Assembly (NCBI RefSeq): GCF_007995015.1
Contig: NZ_VORB01000004.1
Coordinates: forward strand, 238,937 to 302,936
Reading direction: 5' to 3'
DNA: 64,000 bases
Source: Luteibaculum oceani
Lineage (GTDB): Bacteria > Bacteroidota > Bacteroidia > Flavobacteriales_D > Luteibaculaceae
Shown here: in pieces, positions 36,132 through 45,387 of the stretch
Layout of the letters: every line of letters begins with the position of its first letter
Numbering within the stretch: the stretch's first letter is position 1
Notes under the pieces: model-generated
What the model was told of the DNA's origin: nothing
Databases searched by the model: none
Seen by the model: only the letters and a program-made list of their open reading frames with translations
Made by a program: the position numbers and the translations under genes

Positions 36132-37221
36132 GTAGTCGTTCCTTCTGAGCTGCAGAAAATCTACCTAGATTAATATCCTGTAACGCCCAGTGATCGGGAT
36201 ATGCAATAAGGTCAATCAATTTTTTATCCGGGTTAAATACCACCAGGGAGGTCCTATTCGAATCAATTGCAATAAACACCTCTTTACTGGGTAAGTACAC
36301 CGAGTTTTGTATCCATTCAAGTTTTTCTAGGCCATCATGTTTACCCGGGATTCCGTCAAAAACGAATTGCTTTAGGGTCTCACCTTTTCGCAACCATACC
36401 GCTCCACCCCCTGTATTAGTGGCCATATAGGTGTTTTCTTCGATGCGCTTACCTCCATGAGGTTTAACTAATCCGGTAAAGACAATTTCTGATTTGGTTG
36501 GATTTTTTCGGTCAATTTTTCTTACCTCACCACGGTGAAACATGGTAATTAGAAAATGATCACCTCCATCCCATTCCGAGGAATTTATAAATGCTGCTCT
36601 CATTGCGGTAGGCAACACTTGCGATATGGGATCCTTTATAAGTTTTACGGGAAGTCCGTCACTAGAAAAGGCTTCATCCCTAGTTAAAAGAAAGGAGCTA
36701 CCATCACTTGGATTTTTACCGGTATTAAATCCATTTTCCCAAGCAAACCACTCAAATTCCGCCTTACTTAACTCCTTAATTTTATATGTAAAAAGACAAT
36801 CAAATCCTGATGAGGAAACCAAAACCTCAGTACCCTCATCATTAAAGTTCACAGTATGGATATAGCTAAACCAAGGGTTTTTAATTTCCTGTGCATTCCC
36901 AATTTCATCTAAAAGATAAATGGTGTTTTCTGAGGATACTGCAGCAAAAGGAGCTTTAAAATCAATTCCTCTTGGCTCTTTCACCTTAGTTAAGATTTCG
37001 CTTTCTACGAGCTTGCCACCCGCCAATTTTAATTGGGCAATACCACCTAAACCAGCAGGACGACGTTCTACACTACCAGATCTCCCGCTTTTATTGGATT
37101 GCGATGCGATGTAACGCTTTCTAATTTCATCTAGATTAAAGCTTTTTATGGTGGCCCCTAAATCTATTTCTCCATAAAAACTATGGTCCACCTTAAAATC
37201 CTTTAAATAAATTGTTTCCAT
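36112..37221 (-). CDS. Beta-propeller-like protein of unknown function
   Basis: I do not recognise this 369-residue protein by name. Its repeated beta-strand blocks, for example IHTVNFNDEGTEVLVSSSG, DHFLITMFHRGEVRKID and NTYMATNTGGGAVWL, suggest a five- or six-bladed propeller. It has no signal peptide. It follows the GT4 glycosyltransferase gene by 2 nt, at the end of the carB-DUF4834-yfhO-GT4 unit, so a role in glycan assembly is possible but unproven. Confidence 0.55.
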   Translation of the reverse strand: METIYLKDFKVDHSFYGEIDLGATIKSFNLDEIRKRYIASQSNKSGRSGSVERRPAGLGGIAQLKLAGGKLVESEILTKVKEPRGIDFKAPFAAVSSENTIYLLDEIGNAQEIKNPWFSYIHTVNFNDEGTEVLVSSSGFDCLFTYKIKELSKAEFEWFAWENGFNTGKNPSDGSSFLLTRDEAFSSDGLPVKLIKDPISQVLPTAMRAAFINSSEWDGGDHFLITMFHRGEVRKIDRKNPTKSEIVFTGLVKPHGGKRIEENTYMATNTGGGAVWLRKGETLKQFVFDGIPGKHDGLEKLEWIQNSVYLPSKEVFIAIDSNRTSLVVFNPDKKLIDLIAYPDHWALQDINLGRFSAAQKERLLSISSE

Positions 37222-37223
37222 TC

Positions 37224-38525
37224 CTACAGCGTATTAATTACCTCAACTAGTTTTTTGGTTTGCTCCGATCTACTAAAACCAAAAACCGCATCGGTATTTT
37301 CCTTTTCAAGGCTTCCGTCTCTATGGTGATTATATAAGTCTAAAATTAGCTGCTCAATTGCTTCCGTATCTGAATAATCGAACATGGTGCCCCTTTCAGC
37401 TTCTGAAATAATTTTAGCTGCATCGCCCCTTGGTGGCCCAATTGCCACTATAGGGGTGCCAGAAGCCAAATACTCAAATATTTTTCCGGTTAATATGTAT
37501 CTATTGCTATCTGTTCTCGGAATAATAAATAACAAGGCTGTGGCGGCTCGCATTCTTGTGGTAGCCTCATTATGGGAAACAAACCCCTCTAATTCTAGAT
37601 TATTTCCGAGCCCTCTAGCCTTTATATCCTCCAATACTTGAGGGTGAACATTCCCCGTTAACGCAATTTGCAGGTCCTTTTTAAACTGACTATTCTCCTT
37701 GCAAATTTTCTCTAAGACAACCCAAAGTTCTGGACAGTTTTGGTTGGGCTTAAAATTCCCAGTATATGCCAAAACAAACTTTCCGGTATTGGTTCCAGAA
37801 TCCCTAGCGGATAAATCCATATCCGAAGGGTCAAAACCGTTGTAAACGATATCTACTTTTTTACCTGTATATGACAAGTCTTCACCTAAACCTGGACTTA
37901 TAGTAATTACTCGATCTGCCTTTTCTAAAACGGTTTGCTCCAGTCTAGCATCCTTCTTCTCGGTGCGTTTAGATCGAGGGAACATTTTATTGTAATAAAT
38001 TTTGGTCCAAGGATCTCTAAAATCTACTATCCATTTTACCCCAAACTCTTTGGCTAGTTTTAATCCTATTAAATGAGTGGAATGAGGTGGCCCCGTGGTA
38101 ATAATTGCGTCAAAACTCTGGTTTTTCAGCAATGCCCTTCCGGCCTTTATGGCGTAATTATTCCAACCCTTTCTGGCATCGGGAATGAAAAAATTGGCTC
38201 GAATAAACATGGCCAACCGCTGAAAAACAGATTTAGAATCTTTTATCCCGGTTAATCCAACTGAGATGGATTTTCCTTTTTTGCCTTGTAATCGATTGTA
38301 TAATTCAAATGGATCCCAACTATCCGTTTTAATTACACGAACATCTGGGTGAATATCTTTGACAAGATTTTCATCCGTATTGGGGTAACTACCGTCTCTT
38401 ACAGTAATAACCGTTGGCAGGATATTATTTTCCGGTAAAAACTTGGTAAACTTTAACCAACGTTGCACCCCCGGTCCAGAACCAGGGGGCCAGTAATATG
38501 TGAAAATTAAAACCTTCTTTGCCAA
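37224..38525 (-). CDS. Family 4 glycosyltransferase, TTG start
   Basis: A 433-residue GT-B fold glycosyltransferase. VLIFTYYWPPGSGPGVQR is the typical GT4 N-terminal loop. The C-terminal half has LAYTGNFKPNQNCPELW and the sugar-nucleotide-binding ILTGKIFEYLASGTPIVAIG region. No ATG is available nearby in frame; TTG at 38525, 8 nt after the yfhO stop, is the best start. It probably adds a sugar to a lipid-linked glycan at the cytoplasmic face. Confidence 0.88.
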   Translation of the reverse strand: MAKKVLIFTYYWPPGSGPGVQRWLKFTKFLPENNILPTVITVRDGSYPNTDENLVKDIHPDVRVIKTDSWDPFELYNRLQGKKGKSISVGLTGIKDSKSVFQRLAMFIRANFFIPDARKGWNNYAIKAGRALLKNQSFDAIITTGPPHSTHLIGLKLAKEFGVKWIVDFRDPWTKIYYNKMFPRSKRTEKKDARLEQTVLEKADRVITISPGLGEDLSYTGKKVDIVYNGFDPSDMDLSARDSGTNTGKFVLAYTGNFKPNQNCPELWVVLEKICKENSQFKKDLQIALTGNVHPQVLEDIKARGLGNNLELEGFVSHNEATTRMRAATALLFIIPRTDSNRYILTGKIFEYLASGTPIVAIGPPRGDAAKIISEAERGTMFDYSDTEAIEQLILDLYNHHRDGSLEKENTDAVFGFSRSEQTKKLVEVINTL

Positions 38526-38533
38526 AGCAAGTA

Positions 38534-41125
38534 CTAATTCGCCTTTTGATCCCTGTAAATTCCTGCACCTAAAAGCAATAGAATCAGGATAGATGCTGCA
38601 AGATTTATTTTATTTCCAGTGCTGTACATTTCCGGGTTGAACACAAATTTAATCTCGTGTTGGCCCTCCGGAACCTTCATTGCTCGTAGTATATAGTTGG
38701 CTCTAAAATGATCAACCTCAACACCGTCTATGTATGCTTTCCAACCTGGCTGATAATAGATTTCTGAGAATACCACCAATTGCTCTTTCTGAGCATTAAA
38801 ACTATAGGTAAGCTCGTTTGGCAGATAGGAAGTAAGGCTAATACTAGCTGTACTATCCAATTGTGGGCTATATGCTTTTAATTCGGGGAAATCGCTCACA
38901 TTCACAACCACCTCATTTCTTAGATCAGAAGCGTCTTCCTTAAGAGCGAGGATGGCATCATTAGGACTCGTAACTTCAATCAAGTTAGAGACCATCCAAG
39001 CATTTCCAAAACGTTCATTATTTGGAATGGCAATTAATCTACCCTCACGATTTTGAATAAAATACTTGGTGTTAAGCATGTTCAACACCTGAAAGTTGAG
39101 CCCACCTGCGTAATGAAAATCAATAATGTCTTGGTACCTTCTCAGCTTAGCACCGTGGTAACCTCCAATTGACTTATGATAAAAGGATGTATAGGAATCG
39201 TTAAAAGTACTTCTAGCCAAGTTTAAAACCCTGTAATTGGAGTTCAAATTGAGGATAGCAAACTTTATTTTTTCCTGCTCCAGTTGGCTTAGATTAGGTT
39301 TTTCAGCTCGTGCATTTTGTATAGCAACATTTATCTCCTGCGCCAACTGCGGGTTTTCTCTTAGCTCGGCTTGTAAGATTTGGTTGTCCGCCGCACTGGG
39401 TGGGGCTGGAACAACGGCCGACTCTTTTTTCTCCCAGTTTACGTATTGACCACGCTCCTTCTCGGTATTTAAATACCTTTTATTAACCGGCCATAAATCC
39501 GCTAAAATTAACACCCCAAGGCCAATAATAAATACGTACGACTTTTTGATTTGCCCCTTTAAGTACGCCATTACCAAAAAGGCTGCAAAAACTATAAAGG
39601 CTAAACTTCTAAGCACATCCGATTTAAAAATGCTAATCCTCACCTCTTTTAGGGCATCAATATAATTTTGAATTTGAACCGCATTGGCGCCATTAGAGGC
39701 ACCTAAGAAATTTTGTTTTTCAGTTTCACTTAAGAAACTAAAGAAGGTGTCAGGAATTAGCCAAAACAGCAGCAATAATCCTAGCACCGCTCCGGATACC
39801 CCATAAAAAGTTTTCTTGTGGTCTTCCCAAGTAAATCGCTCTCTTAGCATTTTTTCTATCCCCATAAAGGCTAGTAGAGGAATAGTAAACTCGAGCAATG
39901 CCAGAATAATGGTAACCGCCCTAAACTTGTTATAGCCTGGGATAAAGTCCAAGAAAAAGTTTGTTAGGCCCATAAAATTCTTACCCCAGGAAAGGGCAAG
40001 AGCCAATACGGTAGAAATAATAATTACCCATTTTAGTCGCCCTTGTATCCAAAAGCAAGCAAGAAGAAAAAGGAATACCACAATTGCCCCAACATAAACC
40101 GGCCCAGAAGTAAAAGCTTGATTCCCCCAGTAGGAATTACTTTGAGCAATGGACTGTTGTAATGCTCTCGGTGCCTTTCTAACCGCCTTATTGTCCATTC
40201 CAATTGCTGAGGTAGCTCCCCCCTTTGCATTAGGTATAAGCAAGGTCCATGATTCTTGTAGCCCATAAGACCATTGAACCACATAGTCTCTATCCAGACC
40301 ACTGGTTACGATATCCTCGTTAGATTCTCCGTTAGGTTTAATGGTTAAAACCGAACCACCTCTGGTTGTGGCCTTACTGTAGGTATAAGTATTGTATAAT
40401 GACGCAAAATTTGCTGCTACTGCAAGTATGGTGGCTATAGCAGCAAATCCAACAGTCTTGGTGAAATTTGGAAAGGATTTATCCTTAACAACACCGTAAA
40501 CCTTAAAGAGAGAATAAAAACCTAATAATATTCCGAGGTAATAAGTGATTTGAACGTGGTTACACCAAATTTCTAATGCCAGTGTTAAAGCGAAAAGACC
40601 TCCGTACAACAGCTTTTTATCCGACTTCCACAACTTATGAAATGCTCCAAAAACCAAGGGCATATACCCAATAGCATGTGCTTTAGAATTGTGCCCGGCT
40701 TCCAAAATCACAATAAAGTAGGTGGAAAACGCAAATCCAATAGCGCCTATAATAGACAGCTCATTCCGCCAGCCTAATAAAAGCCCCATCAGGTAAAAAC
40801 TAATTAGGTACAAAAAGAACAATCGGGAGTTGTTGGGTATAAACAAGGTTAAGGCCTTATCTACAAATCGCAATGCGTGATCTGCATAAACGGTAGATAT
40901 TTGAAAAACAGGCATTCCCCCAAACATGGAGTTGGTCCATAGACTTTGTTCCCCTGTGGTATTTCTGTGATGAACCACTTCGTGGGACATTCCCATGAAG
41001 TTTTTAATATCCCCCTGTTTTATTTTGTAACCATTAAACGCAGGGTAGAAAAAGGCAAATGTTAAGCCAAAAAAAATGGCCACAGCTAAAAGCGGGCCTT
41101 TTAATTTAGGTAGGATATTATTCAT
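38534..41125 (-). CDS. YfhO-family membrane protein
   Basis: A large (863-residue) integral membrane protein with about a dozen helices in the first 540 residues and one at the C-terminus (ILILLLLGAGIYRD). Between them lies an extracytoplasmic domain, with FSEIYYQPGWKAYIDGVEV near the end as a family marker. YfhO proteins resemble GT-C glycosyltransferases; in Gram-positive bacteria relatives glycosylate teichoic acids. The start overlaps DUF4834 by 8 nt. The substrate here is unknown. Confidence 0.88.
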   Translation of the reverse strand: MNNILPKLKGPLLAVAIFFGLTFAFFYPAFNGYKIKQGDIKNFMGMSHEVVHHRNTTGEQSLWTNSMFGGMPVFQISTVYADHALRFVDKALTLFIPNNSRLFFLYLISFYLMGLLLGWRNELSIIGAIGFAFSTYFIVILEAGHNSKAHAIGYMPLVFGAFHKLWKSDKKLLYGGLFALTLALEIWCNHVQITYYLGILLGFYSLFKVYGVVKDKSFPNFTKTVGFAAIATILAVAANFASLYNTYTYSKATTRGGSVLTIKPNGESNEDIVTSGLDRDYVVQWSYGLQESWTLLIPNAKGGATSAIGMDNKAVRKAPRALQQSIAQSNSYWGNQAFTSGPVYVGAIVVFLFLLACFWIQGRLKWVIIISTVLALALSWGKNFMGLTNFFLDFIPGYNKFRAVTIILALLEFTIPLLAFMGIEKMLRERFTWEDHKKTFYGVSGAVLGLLLLFWLIPDTFFSFLSETEKQNFLGASNGANAVQIQNYIDALKEVRISIFKSDVLRSLAFIVFAAFLVMAYLKGQIKKSYVFIIGLGVLILADLWPVNKRYLNTEKERGQYVNWEKKESAVVPAPPSAADNQILQAELRENPQLAQEINVAIQNARAEKPNLSQLEQEKIKFAILNLNSNYRVLNLARSTFNDSYTSFYHKSIGGYHGAKLRRYQDIIDFHYAGGLNFQVLNMLNTKYFIQNREGRLIAIPNNERFGNAWMVSNLIEVTSPNDAILALKEDASDLRNEVVVNVSDFPELKAYSPQLDSTASISLTSYLPNELTYSFNAQKEQLVVFSEIYYQPGWKAYIDGVEVDHFRANYILRAMKVPEGQHEIKFVFNPEMYSTGNKINLAASILILLLLGAGIYRDQKAN

Positions 41126-41333
41126 CGTTCTTGTCCTTTATTTCAATGTAATCGGCGTCCTCAATTTCAGTCTTACCGTAATTCGCCTTCCTGTTTTTTT
41201 TGGAAGTGGTGTTACCGGAATACTTCTTCTTAGACTGGTTATTAGAAGAAGAGGCTGCGTTATACAGCCTCCCCACAAATCTAATAATCAAATACCCTAA
41301 AACAATAAGGGCTATAGTTCTTAAGATTCCCAT
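41118..41333 (-). CDS. Small DUF4834 family membrane protein
   Basis: A 71-residue protein with one N-terminal transmembrane helix (about residues 4-20) and a polar, Lys- and Ser-rich tail. It matches the DUF4834 family of Bacteroidota in size, composition and position next to a yfhO gene. Its start codon shares one base with the carB stop (TAATG), and it overlaps yfhO by 8 nt. No function is known; it may assist YfhO. Confidence 0.78.
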   Translation of the reverse strand: MGILRTIALIVLGYLIIRFVGRLYNAASSSNNQSKKKYSGNTTSKKNRKANYGKTEIEDADYIEIKDKNDE

Positions 41334-44149
41334 TAACGACTTAAGTAAAGGTTTCTTTCAGAGTAAATTTCTCTGAAGAAAGGATCTCTTAAATTGTCAA
41401 TAAATCGAATTGCTTCACCTGTAGATTTCATCTCTGGACCTAATTCCTTATTTACATTAGGGAATTTATCAAAAGAGAAAACTGGTATTTTAATGGCGTA
41501 TCCTTTCTTTCTTGGGTTGAATTTAAAGTCTGTTACTTTTTTCTCACCAAGCATAATTTTCGTTGCGTAATTAACGTAAGGCTCGTTATACGCCTTAGCA
41601 ATGAAAGGAACTGTTCTAGATGCTCTTGGGTTAGCCTCAATGATATACACCTTATCGTCTTTAACGGCGAACTGAATGTTTATCAATCCAACTGTACTTA
41701 ATGCTTTCGCAATTTTCCTAGTGTGATCCTCTATTTGGTGGATAACCAAGTCACCTAAATTGTATGGAGGCAATACCGCGTATGAATCTCCCGAGTGAAT
41801 ACCTGCAGGTTCTATGTGCTGCATTATTCCAAGGATATATACATTTTCACCATCACAAAGGGCATCGGCCTCTGCTTCCATTGCTCCATCCAAGAAGTGA
41901 TCTAGAAGAATTTTGTTGTCTGGCATATCCCTCAGGATATTAACAACATGCTTTTCTAGTTCCTCCTCGTTGATTACAATTTTCATTTGCTGACCACCTA
42001 ATACATAAGAAGGTCTAACTAGCAATGGGAAACCTAAATCTTTTGATAATTCAACCGCTTGCTCGGCGCTCTCTACAACTCCAAATTTCGGATAAGGAAT
42101 GTCGTTTTCCTTTAACAATCTGGAGAAAGAACCACGATCCTCAGCTAAGTCTAGGGCTTCAAATGAAGTACCTAAAATCTTAATGCCATACCTAGAAAGC
42201 TTTTCAGCCAACTTTAGAGCTGTTTGTCCGCCAAGCTGTACAATTACCCCTTCTGGCTTTTCGTGTAGGATGATATCGTAAATATGCTCCCAGAAAACAG
42301 GCTCGAAATAAAGCTTATCTGCCGTATCAAAATCGGTTGAAACGGTTTCAGGGTTACAGTTGATCATGATGGTCTCATAACCACATTCCTTCGCTGCTAG
42401 CACCCCGTGAACACAACAATAATCGAACTCAATTCCCTGTCCAATTCTGTTTGGTCCAGAACCTAGGACAACAATTTTCTTTTTGTTAGTCGCTACAGAT
42501 TCGTTCTCTTCCTCAAAAGTTGAGTAGTAATATGGAGTTTGCGCCTCAAATTCAGCGGCACAAGTATCAACCAACTTGTAAACACGCTTAATGCCAAGGT
42601 CATTTCTCTTTTTAAATACCTCAGACTCTAAACATCTTAGTAGATGTGCTATTTGTCTGTCGGCATACCCCTTTTGCTTTGCTTCTAGAAGCAAGTCTTT
42701 TGGAAGGGTTTCTAAAGTGAATTTTTCAATCTTGCGCTCTAACTGAATAAGTTCTTCGATTTGACGAAGGAACCAAGGATCAACCTTAGATTTTTCGTAA
42801 ATCGTTTTCATTGGAATACCCAGTTTTATACCATCATAAAGGTGGAATAAACGGTTCCAACTTGGGTTTGCAAGCGACTCTAATATTTTATCTTGGTTGG
42901 TAAGCTCTTTTCCATCAGCTCCCAAACCATTTCTTTTAATCTCAAGAGACTGACAAGCCTTCTGAAGGGCTTCTTGGAAAGATCTACCTATCCCCATTAC
43001 CTCACCCACAGATTTCATCTGCAATCCAAGGCTTCTGTCTGCACCGTGGAATTTATCAAAATTCCAACGAGGTATCTTTACGATTACGTAGTCTAAGGTA
43101 GGCTCAAAGAAAGCCGAAGTGGTTTTAGTAATTTGGTTGGATAACTCATCTAAATGGTATCCTATCGCCAATTTAGCTGCAATTTTCGCAATTGGATATC
43201 CAGTTGCCTTTGAAGCTAACGCAGATGAACGAGAAACCCTTGGGTTAATCTCAATTGCAATGATATCTTCCTTTTCGTCGTTACTTACGGCAAACTGTAC
43301 GTTACAACCACCGGCAAAATTACCGATGCTGCGCATCATTTTTATCGCCATGTCGCGCATTCTCTGATATGTTTTATCAGAAAGCGTCATAGCTGGGGCA
43401 ACAGTTATAGAGTCTCCAGTATGGATTCCCATTGGGTCCATGTTCTCGATAGAACAAATAATGGTAACGTTATCGTTATCATCACGCAGCAGCTCTAACT
43501 CGTACTCTTTCCAACCTAATACGGCCTTATCAATCATCACCTCGTGAATAGGTGAAAGGTGAAGTCCGCGAGTAAGTTGCTTTTCGAAATCCTCCTGGTT
43601 GTATACGATCGATGCTCCCGCACCTCCTAAGGTATATGAAGCTCTTATACAAAGTGGGAAACCAAATTTCTGAGCAACCTCTTTTCCTTCTAAGAAAGAC
43701 TTTGCAGTTGCCTGTGGTGCCATACCAACCCCAATTTGCCCCATCAACTTTCTAAAGGCCTCACGGTTTTCGGTAATCTCAATGGCGTTGATGTCCACAC
43801 CTATGATTCTAACCCCAAATTCTTCCCACAAGCCCATTTCCTGGCAATTAATGCACAGGTTCAATGCAGTTTGCCCTCCCATTGTTGGAAGAACCGCATC
43901 GATGTTGTGGTTTTTTAGGATTTTCTCAATAGATTGAGGCTCAAGTGGCTCAAGATAAACATGGTCTGCAACCACGTTATCAGTCATAATCGTCGCAGGA
44001 TTAGAGTTGATAAGAATTACTTCTATCCCCTCTTCACGCAACGATCTTGCTGCTTGAGAACCTGAATAATCGAACTCACAGGCCTGTCCTATGACAATAG
44101 GCCCACTACCAATAATTAATACGGAACGGATGCTTTTATCTTTCGGCAT
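41333..44149 (-). CDS. carB: Carbamoyl-phosphate synthase large subunit, lacking the allosteric domain
   Basis: Makes carbamoyl phosphate from bicarbonate, ATP and ammonia for pyrimidine and arginine synthesis. The 938 residues hold two homologous ATP-grasp halves, the first beginning VLIIGSGPIVIGQACEFDYS and the second VVLGSGPNRIGQGIEFDYC. The Escherichia coli protein has 1073 residues; this one ends near the boundary of the second synthetase unit (EIYSERNLYLSR), so the C-terminal MGS-like allosteric domain is absent. carA is not in view. It heads a unit with DUF4834, yfhO and two more genes. Confidence 0.95.
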   Translation of the reverse strand: MPKDKSIRSVLIIGSGPIVIGQACEFDYSGSQAARSLREEGIEVILINSNPATIMTDNVVADHVYLEPLEPQSIEKILKNHNIDAVLPTMGGQTALNLCINCQEMGLWEEFGVRIIGVDINAIEITENREAFRKLMGQIGVGMAPQATAKSFLEGKEVAQKFGFPLCIRASYTLGGAGASIVYNQEDFEKQLTRGLHLSPIHEVMIDKAVLGWKEYELELLRDDNDNVTIICSIENMDPMGIHTGDSITVAPAMTLSDKTYQRMRDMAIKMMRSIGNFAGGCNVQFAVSNDEKEDIIAIEINPRVSRSSALASKATGYPIAKIAAKLAIGYHLDELSNQITKTTSAFFEPTLDYVIVKIPRWNFDKFHGADRSLGLQMKSVGEVMGIGRSFQEALQKACQSLEIKRNGLGADGKELTNQDKILESLANPSWNRLFHLYDGIKLGIPMKTIYEKSKVDPWFLRQIEELIQLERKIEKFTLETLPKDLLLEAKQKGYADRQIAHLLRCLESEVFKKRNDLGIKRVYKLVDTCAAEFEAQTPYYYSTFEEENESVATNKKKIVVLGSGPNRIGQGIEFDYCCVHGVLAAKECGYETIMINCNPETVSTDFDTADKLYFEPVFWEHIYDIILHEKPEGVIVQLGGQTALKLAEKLSRYGIKILGTSFEALDLAEDRGSFSRLLKENDIPYPKFGVVESAEQAVELSKDLGFPLLVRPSYVLGGQQMKIVINEEELEKHVVNILRDMPDNKILLDHFLDGAMEAEADALCDGENVYILGIMQHIEPAGIHSGDSYAVLPPYNLGDLVIHQIEDHTRKIAKALSTVGLINIQFAVKDDKVYIIEANPRASRTVPFIAKAYNEPYVNYATKIMLGEKKVTDFKFNPRKKGYAIKIPVFSFDKFPNVNKELGPEMKSTGEAIRFIDNLRDPFFREIYSERNLYLSR

Positions 44150-44219
44150 GTAGCAGAACTAAGTTTACTTAAGTAAAATTGCCGCGAAGTTAGGGAGATT
44201 TGACAAACTCGACACAGAT

Positions 44220-45041
44220 TTGGAGCAACAAGAATTAACAATCGATGGGTTCACCTTTTCCTATGTCAGGATTGGCAAGGGAAACAAAGGAATTATTTCT
44301 TTTAATGGATATGAAAAAACTGCAATAGATTTTGCGGAAAATCTACTTGAAACGGAATTTCCTCACCATTACACCATCCTTTGCGTTGATTTATTTTTTC
44401 ATGGAAAAACGATTGTCCCGCAAAAAAGAGTGGAAAAAAATCAAATAACACCCTCAGAACTTCATGTATACATCCAAAAAATCCTAACAAAAGAAAATTT
44501 GGTTTTTCCTCACCTTTTCGGTTTTTCCATGGGAGGAAAAATAGCTTTGTCCTTATTTTCGTATCACCCAGAAGAGTATGGCAACTTATACCTTTTAGCA
44601 CCAGAGGGACTGAAACCTATTTGGTGGTACGGTGCTTTAGCAAGTTTCCCGCCTTTTCGCTCCGTTTACAAGTACTATATCCACCACCCGTATTGGTATT
44701 TTTTCTGGATGGATCTAATTAAAAAAATTGGGCTACTATCTAAATCAGCAGTGGAGTTCGCTAATGAAAAAATGGCAACACCCGAAAGAAGAAAGTTTCT
44801 TTACGATGTATGGATGAGCATTAAAAAACTAAAACCAAGCTTTCCAAAGCTTCAAACTATACCCGCTTTAGAGGATAGAATACAAATTTTTGTAGGAAGT
44901 AAGGATCGAGTGGTAAGAGCAACTAAAGCTTATGAATTCTGTAAAAACCTTGGACTTAACCCTAAAAAGGTGGTTAAGGAATTCGATGCAGGACACAGCA
45001 TTCTTAAGCCTCAGTATTTAAGAGAAATCCCAATCAAGTAG
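44220..45041 (+). CDS. Alpha/beta hydrolase, TTG start
   Basis: A 273-residue alpha/beta hydrolase. The nucleophile elbow is FGFSMGGKIALS, the Asp is probably in FVGSKDRVV and the His in FDAGHSILKP, giving a Ser-Asp-His triad. The frame is open upstream to a stop at 44160-44162 and contains no ATG before residue 100, so TTG at 44220 is the likely start. A TAAAATTGC element lies 40 nt upstream, like that before menI. The substrate is unknown; a MenH-like role for the menaquinone genes is conceivable but unsupported. Confidence 0.8.
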   Translation: MEQQELTIDGFTFSYVRIGKGNKGIISFNGYEKTAIDFAENLLETEFPHHYTILCVDLFFHGKTIVPQKRVEKNQITPSELHVYIQKILTKENLVFPHLFGFSMGGKIALSLFSYHPEEYGNLYLLAPEGLKPIWWYGALASFPPFRSVYKYYIHHPYWYFFWMDLIKKIGLLSKSAVEFANEKMATPERRKFLYDVWMSIKKLKPSFPKLQTIPALEDRIQIFVGSKDRVVRATKAYEFCKNLGLNPKKVVKEFDAGHSILKPQYLREIPIK

Positions 45042-45048
45042 GTACAAA

Positions 45049-45075
45049 CAAAAAAAGGCGCAACTACGTGCGCCC
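45049..45075 (-). terminator. Intrinsic terminator of rpmH
   Basis: GGCGCA (45057-45062) pairs with TGCGCC (45069-45074) around a six-base loop. On the minus strand it is followed by a run of seven T. It lies 27 nt past the rpmH stop and fills the gap to the convergent hydrolase gene. Confidence 0.88.
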
Positions 45076-45101
45076 AAAACCTCACTTATGAAAATTAGCT
45101 A

Positions 45102-45266
45102 TTATCTCTTGTGACGTCCTTCAGACGAAACAGAAACTTTTTTTCTTCCTTTTCTTCTACGAGCAGCTAAAACTTTTCTTCCGTTAGCCGTGCTCATACG
45201 CTCTCTAAAACCGTGCTTGTTTCTTCTCTTTCTCTTGGAAGGCTGATATGTACGTTTCGTTGACAT
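45102..45266 (-). CDS. rpmH: Ribosomal protein L34
   Basis: Fifty-four codons, starting [20 protein letters not shown] and continuing [20 protein letters not shown] to the end [13 protein letters not shown]. This is the canonical, very basic L34 of the large ribosomal subunit. The start is the ATG at 45266, about 20 nt downstream of the predicted transcription start. The gene is alone between its own promoter and terminator; rnpA, a frequent neighbour in other phyla, is not adjacent. Confidence 0.97.
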   Translation of the reverse strand: MSTKRTYQPSKRKRRNKHGFRERMSTANGRKVLAARRRKGRKKVSVSSEGRHKR

Positions 45267-45293
45267 TGCGATTCAAATTTCTGAAATGGGCGG

Positions 45294-45325
45294 CAAATAT
45301 ATATCCCTTTCATTCAAAATCCAAA
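45294..45325 (-). promoter_or_regulatory. Promoter of rpmH (-33 and -7 elements)
   Basis: On the minus strand TTTG (45325-45322) is followed after exactly 20 nt by TATATTTG (45301-45294). This matches the Bacteroidota consensus of a -33 TTTG and a -7 TAnnTTTG, and it lies 27 nt before the rpmH start codon. It is the best promoter in the window. Confidence 0.75.
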
Positions 45326-45362
45326 AAGAAAAAGAAATAAATCTATAGCCGAAGTAAATCCG

Positions 45363-45370
45363 TAATTTTG
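45363..45370 (+). promoter_or_regulatory. Candidate -7 element for the ABC exporter gene
   Basis: TAATTTTG matches TAnnTTTG and lies 17 nt before the TTG start codon at 45388, implying a leader of about ten bases. No -33 TTTG is seen at the expected distance. Confidence 0.45.
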
Positions 45371-45387
45371 CAGCAAAATACAACCTT

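Noticed and set aside
44150..44219. Riboswitch or attenuator ahead of carB
   Set aside because: The spacer is only 70 bp to the divergent start, with no hairpin plus T-run or leader peptide.
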